This document shows, in pieces, positions 51,749 to 60,446 of a stretch of 64,000 nt of DNA (positions within the stretch are counted from its first letter, which is position 1; every line of letters starts with the position of its first letter). The notes under the pieces were generated by a model, which was given only the letters and a program-made list of their open reading frames with translations, ran no database searches and was not told the DNA's origin. The stretch is from Methanobrevibacter ruminantium M1. Its GTDB lineage: Archaea; Methanobacteriota; Methanobacteria; Methanobacteriales; Methanobacteriaceae. The stretch lies in the NCBI RefSeq assembly GCF_000024185.1, contig NC_013790.1, positions 2,803,613-2,867,612 of the forward strand, read 5' to 3'. A program made the translations under genes and the position numbers.

Positions 51749-52599
51749 TTTTATCATCCTCGTTTTGAAATAGAAGTTGAATTTCTATTCGATTAAATCT
51801 CTAAATGTTTTTTATTCTTTTAGAAAAGAAAGTTTTATTCTAAAATATAATTTAAAGTTAGTAGTATATAAATTTTGAATAAAAGCAATTACAATATTAG
51901 AAAAGATAGGATATTGATTAAATTTGATATTATGAGTAAAATAAATAATTAAAAATAGTAAAATAAGCTTATAGATTATTTCATATTATATAAATAGTTT
52001 ATATTTCGGCGAATGATGAATTAGGTTTAACTTTTTAATCTAAGTCTTAAAACATTCCAGATTATGCTAAATAAAATCCAATTTTCTTATAAATTAAATT
52101 TCAAAGTTTAGAATAGTGTATTTATAAAATGATTAGCATAAAAATAATTAATAGACTAAAGTTTCACCTATGCTTTAATTTAAAAAATATAGAAAAATAT
52201 TTTGACATCTATTGAAAAAAGAAATAAAAAATATGCTTAAAAATAAAAATTAAAAATAAATAAGTGTCAGATAGTAAATTTCTTAAGTTAAAATCTTTCT
52301 ATAAGAATCCATGATAAAAATTAATTATTGAAAAGATAAAAATAAAAAATAAGAAAAAATAGATAAAAAAACATTAATTAAAAAGCCTAAAAAACATAAA
52401 AAATAAGAAAAAATAGATAAAAAAACATTAATTAAAAAGCCTAAAAAACATAAAAAATAAGAAAAAATAGATAAAAAAACATTTTTTAAGGCTTATAAAA
52501 AACAAATAAGAATTAAAGAGAAAAAAACATTATTGAATAATGCTTAATAAAAGACTTAATAAAAACAAAAACAATTAAATTACAGAAACAAGTGAAATT
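51749..52599. other. AT-rich intergenic region with 54-bp repeats
   Basis: No gene is seen in 850 bp. From about 52341 to 52490 a unit with ATAAGAAAAAATAGATAAAA and AAAAGCCTAAAAAACAT repeats with a period of 54 bp (52349, 52403, 52457), two copies complete. The rest has no clear structure. Confidence 0.6.
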
Positions 52600-53550
52600 A
52601 TGCATCTAGACAGCCCTTTAAAAATAAAAAACATCTGCTTATCCAATCGCATAGTCATGCCTCCTATGGCTAGGGAGGAGAGCATAGACGGAAAGGTCAC
52701 ATATCCTCTGATTGAATACTATAGGATGAGAGCCAAATCAACAGGACTGATTATAGTGGAACATGAATATGTGAGAGAGGAAGGAAAGTCAAGCCCTAAA
52801 CAGCTTTCAATGGCAGATGACAGCGTAATAGATGGCTATATAGAGCTTACCGAAAGCATACACAGAGAGGGATCCTTTGCAATAGCTCAAATAAACCATG
52901 GCAGATATGGGTCAATATCTTCAAATAATGTCAATTTAAATGGAATATCAATAGAGGAAATCGAAGATATAAAAAAGGCCTTTGTTGAAGCTGCAGTTCG
53001 AAGCCAGAAATCTGGATTTGACGGCGTTGAGATACATGCCGCCCACGAATATCTCTTGAACCAGTTCTATTCACCATATACAAACAAAAGAACTGATGAA
53101 TATGGAGGAAGCCTTGAAAATCGCATGCGACTTCATAATGAAATCATTAGAGAAATCAGAGAGGCTGTAGGTGATGATTATATAATAGCCATTAGATTTG
53201 GAGCATATGACTATTTGGAAGGTGGATCTAAGATGGAAGATATTCCAGCTGCAGTCAAATCTTTTGTAGAAAGCGGAGTTGACATGATTGACATATCAGG
53301 TGGACTTTGCAGATATCAGAACCCTTATTCAAGGGAGCCTGGATACTTTAAGGACTTGAGCAAAATAGCTAAGGAATCTTGTGATATCCCTGTTATTCTT
53401 ACTGGAGGGGTTAAGAAAGCAAAGGATGCTGAAAGGTTGATTAATGAGGGATATTGTGATTTGATTGGCATTGGTAGGGCTCTTTTGATGGATGGAGATT
53501 GGTCAAAGAAGGCTATAAGAAAAGTAAGAAAAATAAAATCAGACAAATAA
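52600..53550 (+). CDS. Old yellow enzyme family NADH:flavin oxidoreductase
   Basis: This 316-residue FMN-binding TIM barrel has the N-terminus LKIKNICLSNRIVMPPMA, AIAQINHGRYG, the substrate-binding segment EIHAAHEYLLNQFYSPYTNK, EYGGSLENRMRL and the C-terminal phosphate site IGIGRALLMDGDW. This is the OYE fold without the additional iron-sulfur and FAD domains of 2,4-dienoyl-CoA reductase-type enzymes, so it is the short form. It would reduce activated alkenes or act as a flavin reductase; the natural substrate is unknown. GTGA lies seven bases before the ATG. It stands alone. Confidence 0.85.
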   Translation: MHLDSPLKIKNICLSNRIVMPPMAREESIDGKVTYPLIEYYRMRAKSTGLIIVEHEYVREEGKSSPKQLSMADDSVIDGYIELTESIHREGSFAIAQINHGRYGSISSNNVNLNGISIEEIEDIKKAFVEAAVRSQKSGFDGVEIHAAHEYLLNQFYSPYTNKRTDEYGGSLENRMRLHNEIIREIREAVGDDYIIAIRFGAYDYLEGGSKMEDIPAAVKSFVESGVDMIDISGGLCRYQNPYSREPGYFKDLSKIAKESCDIPVILTGGVKKAKDAERLINEGYCDLIGIGRALLMDGDWSKKAIRKVRKIKSDK

Positions 53551-53654
53551 AAACCGCCCATATTAAACCACAAGAAAAAAATCATAAAATAATTTTAATG
53601 TATTATTACTATTCGGTTGTAATGTTCTGTTCATTTCCAATTCTATAGCATTAA

Positions 53655-53750
53655 AAGAGTTTATTCATTCATATAAACCCTTTTCCAAATATACAGCACC
53701 CCAAGAGTTTATTCATTCAATATAAATCCTTTTCCAAATCTAAAGCATTT
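53655..53750. repeat. 48-bp direct repeat covering the 3' end of the AbrB gene
   Basis: AAGAGTTTATTCATTC begins units at 53655 and 53703. The second unit contains the last codons of the AbrB-like gene (LEKDLY and stop) and the first is a diverged copy (LEKGLYE), so the gene end was duplicated in tandem. No other feature lies between 53551 and 53716. Confidence 0.7.
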
Positions 53751-53938
53751 GTTGTAGTTTTTATTGTGCCTTTTCCTATCATATCTCTGAAGGAAATTCT
53801 TTTTCTGAATGTGACTGTCAGTTCCCCATTTCTGTTTTCTTTCCATTCCACTATGTCATTAGGTTGAACATTGTATTTTTTACGGATTTTTGAAGGAATA
53901 GTTGTCTGATTCCTTGCAGATACTTTTGTTTGTATCAT
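53717..53938 (-). CDS. AbrB/MazE-family DNA-binding protein (orphan antitoxin-like)
   Basis: This 73-residue protein has the swapped-hairpin AbrB signature: QTKVSARNQTTIPSKIRKKY then VQPNDIVEWKEN. The C-terminal half (RISFRDMIGKGTIKTTTNAL) is the tail where antitoxins of this fold bind a toxin. No toxin gene is adjacent on either side, so it is an orphan antitoxin or a free regulator. The frame opens upstream at 53998 through an unusual GC-rich stretch, but GTGAT four bases before the ATG at 53938 marks the start. The 3' end has been duplicated just downstream. Confidence 0.75.
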   Translation of the reverse strand: MIQTKVSARNQTTIPSKIRKKYNVQPNDIVEWKENRNGELTVTFRKRISFRDMIGKGTIKTTTNALDLEKDLY

Positions 53939-53964
53939 GGTCATCACTATGTAAATATATAAAC

Positions 53965-54065
53965 TCATTAGTCGTGCTCGTCTTTCTCTCGCCCTCATAG
54001 CTACGGACGCAACAAATATGTTTAGGCTTTACTTTCATGCAAGCCACCTACCGTTGCCATTGATT
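53965..54065. other. GC-rich islet, possible remnant of an IS200/IS605-type right end
   Basis: 53971-54062 is about 49% G+C by my count, against far less in the surrounding intergenic DNA. On the minus strand a short open segment reads NESMATVGGLHESKA then stop (about 54067-54023), similar in style to the C-terminal tails of TnpB proteins, and upstream the frame is closed. GGCTT and AAGCC form a small hairpin (54034-54054). The islet directly abuts the AbrB promoter. Identification as a transposon end is tentative. The remainder up to 54234 is AT-rich without a gene. Confidence 0.4.
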
Positions 54066-54234
54066 CATTTTAAAGGGATTAAATCGCATATAAAATTAAA
54101 ACATTAGTTGTAGTACATAAACCTCTTTAAAGAAGGTACTATAACAAAATTTAAAAGACAATTACTTGTCCACTAAAAATTAAAGAAAAGATATTTTTTA
54201 AATAAATGCCTATATCAAAAGGGGAAATTAATGA

Positions 54235-55293
54235 TTAAAACTCCCCCAATTTTTCTTTAAGTTCAATTGCTTCACTGCAATCGGATTTTAAATCTAATGA
54301 TTTATTAACAAAACTCAAAGAAGTTCTATAGTCTTTCATTTCATATAGAATTCTCGCTTTTAAACAATAATTCTTAGCAGATTCCTCTTTTTCCATTAGA
54401 CAATCAATAATCTTATTTGATTTGTCTAATTCATTCAATTTTAATAAGATTAGTGATTTCATATAGTAATCATTTTCATATATTCCATCATCTTCTATCA
54501 AAACATTTGATTCTAGTAAATCTAAATGTTCCTTTTTAGAAAGTTGTATTGCATTGTTAATTAGTTTTAATGCACTTGTATAATTTTTTCTTTTGAATTC
54601 TATTTTTGAGAGAAAATTATATGCCCTACTATCATTTGTAAGTTGAATATATTTATTAAAAAATCCTTCTGACTCATTCAATCTATTTAAATAATATAAA
54701 GCTTTTGCTTTAAAACTATTTAAGCTTGGATCTTCACTCTTCAATTTTAATCCATTTGATGATGTTTCCAATAGATCTTCCCACCTATTCAAATTAGATA
54801 ATGGAAAACATTGGCCGATACATTGAAAAACATAAAGCTCTCCATCAGCAGGAGTTAAATCTAGAGAGATTGCATTTAATGATTCCTCAAATCTTCCTAA
54901 ATTATCTAAAGCTTGAGATTTATATATGCTAAAGAAAATATCTTTAGCATATTTCTCTAAACATATCTCACACAATTCCAAGGAAATTTCGTTTCGATTA
55001 GATAATTTATAATTTGTTGAAGAAATATCCCCATCCATATAATAAGAGACTTCATCAACCCATGTAGACATATCAAAGAAACCTGTTTGTAAAGCTTTTT
55101 TATAATAGGACATTGCTTCTAAGAGCTCTCCTTGAATAACTAAAATCTTTGCCTTATTAAATAAAGCATGAGGATTATTAGAATCAATATCAAGAATCAT
55201 ATCACAATAAGATAGCGCTGAAACATAATCTTCTGCATCATATGAATTATTTAAATGATTAGATAGTCTCTTAATTTTTCTTTTTTCAAACAT
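54235..55293 (-). CDS. TPR repeat protein
   Basis: This 352-residue protein is made of tetratricopeptide-like helical pairs; clear units are YVSALSYCDMILDIDSNNPHA near residue 20, then LLEAMSYYKKALQTG, YTSALKLINNAIQLS and YRTSLSFVNKSLDLKSDCSEA at the C-terminus. There is no signal peptide or membrane segment. It is a paralogue of the next gene upstream (shared EKEESAKNYCLK and SNKIIDCL/ANKICDCL segments). TPR proteins of this kind serve as protein-binding scaffolds. It is third in an operon behind a beta-helix/C39 gene and the first TPR gene, with a 23-bp gap, which suggests the three act together. Confidence 0.75.
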   Translation of the reverse strand: MFEKRKIKRLSNHLNNSYDAEDYVSALSYCDMILDIDSNNPHALFNKAKILVIQGELLEAMSYYKKALQTGFFDMSTWVDEVSYYMDGDISSTNYKLSNRNEISLELCEICLEKYAKDIFFSIYKSQALDNLGRFEESLNAISLDLTPADGELYVFQCIGQCFPLSNLNRWEDLLETSSNGLKLKSEDPSLNSFKAKALYYLNRLNESEGFFNKYIQLTNDSRAYNFLSKIEFKRKNYTSALKLINNAIQLSKKEHLDLLESNVLIEDDGIYENDYYMKSLILLKLNELDKSNKIIDCLMEKEESAKNYCLKARILYEMKDYRTSLSFVNKSLDLKSDCSEAIELKEKLGEF

Positions 55294-55316
55294 AAAATAA
55301 ACCTAAATTATAAAAA

Positions 55317-56435
55317 TTATGAAGATAATTTATCTTCAATATTGTTTTTAAGTTCTAATGCCTTATCACATTCACAATCTAATTCCAATGCCTTATCAAT
55401 GAAAATTAAAGCATCTGTATAATTTCCTTCTTTAAAAAGAATCATTGATTTAAGGCAATAGTTCTTAGCAGATTCCTCTTTTTCAATTAGGCAATCACAG
55501 ATTTTATTAGCTTCATCAAATCTATCCAATTTAGAAAGGATTAACGATTTATACCAATAATAAGCATGAGAAAATTCCTTTTTGTCATCAAAATTAGGAT
55601 TTTTAAAAAATTTATCTAATGCAATATCAATATTTTTCAAAGCCAATGAATAATCTCCTTTTTTATATTCTATTTTTGAAAGGAGATAATAATTTCCAAA
55701 ATCATCCATGGAATTATATTCTTTGCATATTTCTAGAGCCTCATCATAGTCAGACAAAGCATAATAAAGCCTAGCCTTTGTATCTATTAATTGAAGGTTG
55801 TTTGGATATAAATTTAAACCTTCATTAATTAATGCCAATGCTTCATCAAAATGATTAAGACTAATTAATATGGAAGATTTAAGAGAAATGGCTTTTTCAT
55901 TATTTGGATTATGTGCCAAAATATAATTCACATTATTTAAGGCATCTCTACTGCGACCGATTTCAGATAAAACATAAGATTTGAAAAGACGGACCTCAAT
56001 AATATCTGCATTATCCAATATGATATTGCATAAATCTATGAAAATTTTTGTATGAATTCCTTTATCAAATAAAGAAGGATGGCTTGCATAATATGTCATT
56101 TCATTATTCATTTTATCCAAATCGAAATTAATGGATGCCTCCTTATAAGAATTTAAAGAATTTTCATAATCATTTAAATTGCAATAAACCCTTCCTTTTA
56201 ACAGGAATGCATCAATGCAATAATCTATGCTGAGCAGATGATCCAATACAGATAAAGATTTCTCGTATTCACCTTTATTATATAAAATCAAGGCTTTTTT
56301 ATATAGTGCACCTAAATTATTTTCATCTAAAATTAAAATATTATTAAGAATAATCAAAGCTTTATCAAAATTTTGATTATTTAATGCAGAATCTAATTCT
56401 TTAAAAAGTTTATTAATTTTTATTTTTGTAAACAT
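55317..56435 (-). CDS. TPR repeat protein, paralogue of the following gene
   Basis: This 372-residue protein consists of TPR units throughout: FDKALIILNNILILDENNLGA near residue 20, YEKSLSVLDHLLSID, FDEALALINEGLNLYPNN, YSLALKNIDIALDKF and a C-terminal YTDALIFIDKALELDCECDKA. The frame opens with TTG at 56447, but GGAGGAT lies three bases before the ATG at 56435. That site begins directly behind the stop of the C39 gene, so the two are translationally coupled. It is probably cytoplasmic. Function unknown beyond a scaffold role. Confidence 0.75.
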   Translation of the reverse strand: MFTKIKINKLFKELDSALNNQNFDKALIILNNILILDENNLGALYKKALILYNKGEYEKSLSVLDHLLSIDYCIDAFLLKGRVYCNLNDYENSLNSYKEASINFDLDKMNNEMTYYASHPSLFDKGIHTKIFIDLCNIILDNADIIEVRLFKSYVLSEIGRSRDALNNVNYILAHNPNNEKAISLKSSILISLNHFDEALALINEGLNLYPNNLQLIDTKARLYYALSDYDEALEICKEYNSMDDFGNYYLLSKIEYKKGDYSLALKNIDIALDKFFKNPNFDDKKEFSHAYYWYKSLILSKLDRFDEANKICDCLIEKEESAKNYCLKSMILFKEGNYTDALIFIDKALELDCECDKALELKNNIEDKLSS

Positions 56436-56447
56436 AATATCCTCCAA

Positions 56448-58085
56448 TCAAGGATTCAATGATAATTGATTATATATAATAGCTGGAATAAACGATATTT
56501 CAAATGTAGCTAAAAATATGTAACAAATACCTCTAGATTTATTACCTGTATTGATTAGAAATTTCCCATAATTATAATTTCTAGTAGCATCCCTATATAA
56601 TGCTTTAACAATCTTTGCACTATCATACAAATCATCATCTGGCCCCTTAGGTCCTAAAGAAAATTTATATGAACCTTTTTCAAATGCTTTTACATCCTTT
56701 AAAAAATAATTATAACTTGTAATATTAGTAGGTTTTTCTACTTTAGCCCTTTCGTTATTCTTAGTACTTAGATAATAATTATAAGCTTCTTGATATGCAA
56801 TTATTGCAGCATTAGAAGAAGAAACTTTTCTATTACTGCTCTTATAATTATATGTATACACCTTATTATTAGTGTAGTACTTATTGCCGCTTATAGAACT
56901 GGTTACTGGATTGTAACTTACTTTAGGTCTATTTCCGTTATTTCCAGTGCTTGTAGGATATTTGACATTTCGTGGAAAATGAATTTTATTATTAGGCTTC
57001 CATGTATAATGTGGTTTTTGAATGCTTTTGGAATTGTAATGTGAGTTTGAATTCCAAACTATTGCTAAGGAGCCGGCAATTACAGTTACCCCTGCTAAAG
57101 CCAAATAACCTCCATAAGCAAGTGCTGGGAAAACAGTCCCAACTATAGTTTTCATTTTGGCTATGCTTACATTAGATACCCTATCTTTTATTGGTTCAAC
57201 ATCTAAAACATATCCGGAAAACATTTCGTCGAATGTTTCCCTACTTAGAACAAACAATCCTATTGAGGGATCATTTAATACAATGTCGGTGTCGTTTATG
57301 CTATAAATCACGGAGAAATGGTAGTCTTCATTTATTAAAAGCACAGCTAAGTCATTTGTCATTAGGTCTGAGCTATTTATCTTTAATACTGAGGGATTGA
57401 ATCCTTTTTTGATGCAGGCTTGGTATAGTCCGTAAAGGCTGGTTCCGTTTGTATTTGTTCCTGCAATTTTGGCTATGTCCTCTTGTGATAGGCTTAATCC
57501 GAGGCTTTCGAAGATGATTGAAAGGGCTGCAGGGCCGCAGTACCACATATTGTCTTGAATCACTATTTCCCCATCATTCAATGACTGAACATTTATTAAT
57601 GTATTGTTATAAACAGATGCGGATTTGTTTATGAATGAAGAGCTATACTTTAAAATGCCTAAATAGTTATTATAGACATTAGTGTTCTCTATCAATGCGC
57701 TATTGGATGCGATGAGTCGAATCCCTTGATAGTTATCGTGGATGTTATTGGATAGGAACTGATTGTATTTGGAAGAGTCCTCAATGGCAATCCAGTTATT
57801 GAATACACTATTATTTTTGAAAAGATTAATATTTGAATATTTGGCTAAGATGCCATAATCATTATTGAAAATCTTGTTTCCAATGAATGAGCCATTATCG
57901 CTTCCATCCAGATATAAGGCATAAGAACAACCAGAAATTTGATTGTTGCTCAAAGAAGCATTAATAACATCATAAAGATAAATTCCAGCAAATGAATTAA
58001 AGATCTTAGAATTGCTAATGCCAAATGCATTCCCTGTGGAAAATACTGCATTTGAAGATGCAGTTCCATATATGCTTAAATTTTT
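56448..58085 (-). pseudogene. Beta-helix/C39-like peptidase surface protein with damaged 5' end
   Basis: Codons up to 58085 read as beta-helix repeats (for example NAFGISNSKIFNSFAGIYLY and NQISGCSYALYLDG), then a C39-like cysteine peptidase domain: QDNMWYCGPAALSIIFE with the catalytic Cys, DYHFSVIYS with the His, and LNDPSIG with the Asp. A hydrophobic segment (VFPALAYGGYLALAGVTVIA) and a polar tail follow. No ATG, GTG or TTG occurs in the first 44 codons, and a TAA lies at 58086-58088. The only candidate start downstream is a TTG at 57951-57953 inside the repeats, which gives 501 residues without a signal peptide. Further up, in frame before that TAA, ATG codons at 58136 open a short hydrophobic stretch, so the original gene may have a nonsense mutation. 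The peptidase triad is intact. Confidence 0.65.
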
Positions 58086-58088
58086 TTA

Positions 58089-58370
58089 AGCAATTTCAGA
58101 ATAGAAAAAATTATAAAAATAGAAAAGTGCCATCATTGCAAAAATACCAAATATTATTTAAGCATGGAAAAATAAACTTAATATATTATAGAAAATATAA
58201 ACTTTTAGGCCAAGTCAGTGAAAACTTAAAGGATTAGTTTAAAAATAAAGAAAATTTATAATAAACTGAATCAATTAAGGCACGAAACCTTATTAAACTA
58301 CTAAATTTAGGTCTTAAAAGTTATTACACTTACTAAATTATTAATATTCTAAATGAAAAAAGGTGTTTTA
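58089..58370. other. Intergenic region upstream of gatA
   Basis: On the minus strand, a short frame from 58136 (MMALFYFYNFFYSEIA, then TAA) precedes the C39 gene in the same frame and may be its lost N-terminus. On the plus strand the region must hold the gatA promoter. No other gene is seen. Confidence 0.4.
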
Positions 58371-59756
58371 ATGAATATCCTTGAAAAATTAAATGCAATT
58401 AAAAATCAGGAAATAACTGCAAAGGAAAATGTTGAATCTTATATTAAAGTCATTGAAGAGAAAAACGATGAACTCAATGCTTTTCTCGAACTAAACAAAG
58501 AAGATGCAATAGCTAAGGCAGAGGAAATCGATGCTAAAATCAAGGCAGGAGAGGAAGTTGGAGCTCTTGCAGGATTGGTATTCGGTATCAAGGCTAACAT
58601 AAATGTGGAAGACCTTATCATCTCTGCAGCATCCAAGACCTTGGAAGACTACATTGGAAGCTATGACGCAACTGTAGTCAAGCTCATCAAGGCAGAGGAT
58701 GGAATCATTATCGGAATAAACAATATGGACGAGTTTGCAGCAGGAAGCTCTACTGAAACCTCATACTATGGAGCTGTAAACAACCCTGCAGCACCTGGAA
58801 GAATTCCTGGTGGTTCAAGCGGAGGAAGCGCAGCTGCAGCAGCTGCCGGCATGTGCGACATCGCAATAGGCTCTGACACTGGAGGATCAATTAGAAACCC
58901 ATCCTCCCACTGTGGAGTGTATGGTATGAAGCCTACCTATGGCGCAGTCTCAAGGCAAGGCCTTCTTGACCTTTCAATGAGTCTTGACCAGATAGGCCCT
59001 ATGGCACGTGATGTAACCGGTATCACCCTTGCATTGGATACAATCGTCAAATACGACCCTACAGAATGTACAACCTTAAAATGGGACGCTCCTAACTTTA
59101 CTGAAATAGCATTAAGCGTAAAGGATAAGGAAAAACCTCTTGAAGGAATGAAGATAGCAACTTGTAAGGAATTCAAGGAAGTCACAAATGACGAAATCAA
59201 TGAAATCATTGACGAATCAGTAGCTAAATTAGAATCCCTTGGAGCTGAAGTTGTTGAGCTCAGCTTTGACTATATTGACATCTGTCTTCCAACATACTAT
59301 CTTATCAACTATGTTGAATTCTTCTCTGCAACCAGAAAATACGACGGCAGAAAATACGGCTCAAGAATCGAAGAGGTCTGCGGTCCTGAAGTACTTAGAA
59401 GAATCCAAATGGGTTCATACATTTCACAAAAGGAATTCAGCGGAAAATATTACCAAAAAGCACTTCAAGCAAGATCCCTCATTAGAAATGCAATCAATGA
59501 CATGCTTGAAGGTGTTGACTTGATTGTAGGCCCTACTGTTCCAAAGCTTCCTCACAAACTTGGAGAGGAATTGGAGCCTATGGAAATGTATGCATACGAC
59601 GTTCTTACTGTAATAGCTAACCTTGCAGGAATACCTGCAGCAAGCCTTAAGGCAGGGGAAGTTGATGGCATACCTGTAGGATTGCAATTGCAGGCCAAGC
59701 CACAAGACGATGCAAAGATCGTTAAGGCAATGGCTGCATTTGAGTATGCCCAATAA
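58371..59756 (+). CDS. gatA: Asp/Glu-tRNA amidotransferase subunit A
   Basis: GatA is the amidase subunit of GatCAB, which converts Asp-tRNA(Asn) (and in many organisms Glu-tRNA(Gln)) to the amide. Archaea use GatDE for Gln-tRNA, so here Asn-tRNA is the likely product. The 461-residue protein has the amidase signature RIPGGSSGGSAAAAAAG followed by GSDTGGSIRNPSS, which supply the cis-Ser and Ser of the triad; the Lys is in VFGIKANINV. Length is normal. The frame opens at 58353, but GGTG five bases before the ATG at 58371 marks the start. gatB and gatC are not adjacent. A hairpin terminator follows. Confidence 0.92.
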   Translation: MNILEKLNAIKNQEITAKENVESYIKVIEEKNDELNAFLELNKEDAIAKAEEIDAKIKAGEEVGALAGLVFGIKANINVEDLIISAASKTLEDYIGSYDATVVKLIKAEDGIIIGINNMDEFAAGSSTETSYYGAVNNPAAPGRIPGGSSGGSAAAAAAGMCDIAIGSDTGGSIRNPSSHCGVYGMKPTYGAVSRQGLLDLSMSLDQIGPMARDVTGITLALDTIVKYDPTECTTLKWDAPNFTEIALSVKDKEKPLEGMKIATCKEFKEVTNDEINEIIDESVAKLESLGAEVVELSFDYIDICLPTYYLINYVEFFSATRKYDGRKYGSRIEEVCGPEVLRRIQMGSYISQKEFSGKYYQKALQARSLIRNAINDMLEGVDLIVGPTVPKLPHKLGEELEPMEMYAYDVLTVIANLAGIPAASLKAGEVDGIPVGLQLQAKPQDDAKIVKAMAAFEYAQ

Positions 59757-59768
59757 ATTAATTTAAAA

Positions 59769-59800
59769 AATAATAGCGAAAGCTATTATTCACCTTTCTT
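59769..59800 (+). terminator. Hairpin terminator of gatA
   Basis: AATAATAGC (59769-59777), tetraloop GAAA, GCTATTATT (59782-59790) is a perfect 9-bp stem capped by a GNRA loop, followed by a C/T-rich tract. Confidence 0.75.
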
Positions 59801-59866
59801 ATTTTCTTGACAAACGAAAAAATAATATTCATTTTACAAAATTGTTTCTTTTTTTTAGTGATTTAA

Positions 59867-60436
59867 ATGATGAGCGAACTTGAAAAACTAAAATCCGGCC
59901 TTGTATACTGCTATGACGATGAGGAAGTCTCAGCAATAAAGGACAATGCAATCTATCAAAGCTTTAGATACAACAATATCGACCCAAATGACAAGCAAAA
60001 GCAATATGATGCATTGGAAGAGATTTTAGGAAGCTGTGGAGATGATGTCTGGATAGGAAAAAGATTTAGCTTTGACAATGGAAAAAACATACACATAGGA
60101 AACAATTTTACAGGAAACTACAATCTAACCATTCTTGATATAAGGGAAGTCTACATTGGAGACAATGTAATGATAGGCCCACACACCCTTATAACCACTG
60201 TAGGCCATCCATTAGAGCCAAAGGGAAGAAGGAAGCATCTTGCAATGGCTGATTCTATACATATAGGTGATGATGTATGGATAGGAGGAAACGTTACAAT
60301 TCTCCCTGGAGTGAATATAGGAAACAATGTGGTTATAGGAGCAGGAGCGGTTGTTACAAAGGACATTCCAGACAATTCACTTGCAATTGGAGTTCCTGCA
60401 AAGGTGGTCCGCGAGATAGAAAACGATATAGAATGA
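59867..60436 (+). CDS. Maltose/galactoside O-acetyltransferase-like hexapeptide protein
   Basis: This 189-residue protein is a left-handed beta-helix acetyltransferase of the LacA/Maa type. The N-terminal helical cap (LKSGLVYCYDDEEV) is followed by hexapeptide turns such as IGKRFSFDNGKNIHIGNNF, then VMIGPHTLITTVGHPLEPKG, which includes the catalytic His of the family, and VTILPGVNIGNNVVIGAGAVV at the C-terminal end. It would transfer acetyl from acetyl-CoA to a sugar; in this setting a surface glycan is a candidate. GTGAT lies four bases before the ATG. The next gene starts 10 bp downstream with its ribosome binding site overlapping this stop. Confidence 0.85.
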   Translation: MMSELEKLKSGLVYCYDDEEVSAIKDNAIYQSFRYNNIDPNDKQKQYDALEEILGSCGDDVWIGKRFSFDNGKNIHIGNNFTGNYNLTILDIREVYIGDNVMIGPHTLITTVGHPLEPKGRRKHLAMADSIHIGDDVWIGGNVTILPGVNIGNNVVIGAGAVVTKDIPDNSLAIGVPAKVVREIENDIE

Positions 60437-60446
60437 GGGGAAAACT

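Noticed and set aside
53939-53998. N-terminal extension MRARERRARLMSLY of the AbrB protein
   Set aside because: The extension reads through the GC-rich islet and promoter; GTGAT before the ATG at 53938 and the usual family length argue for the shorter form.
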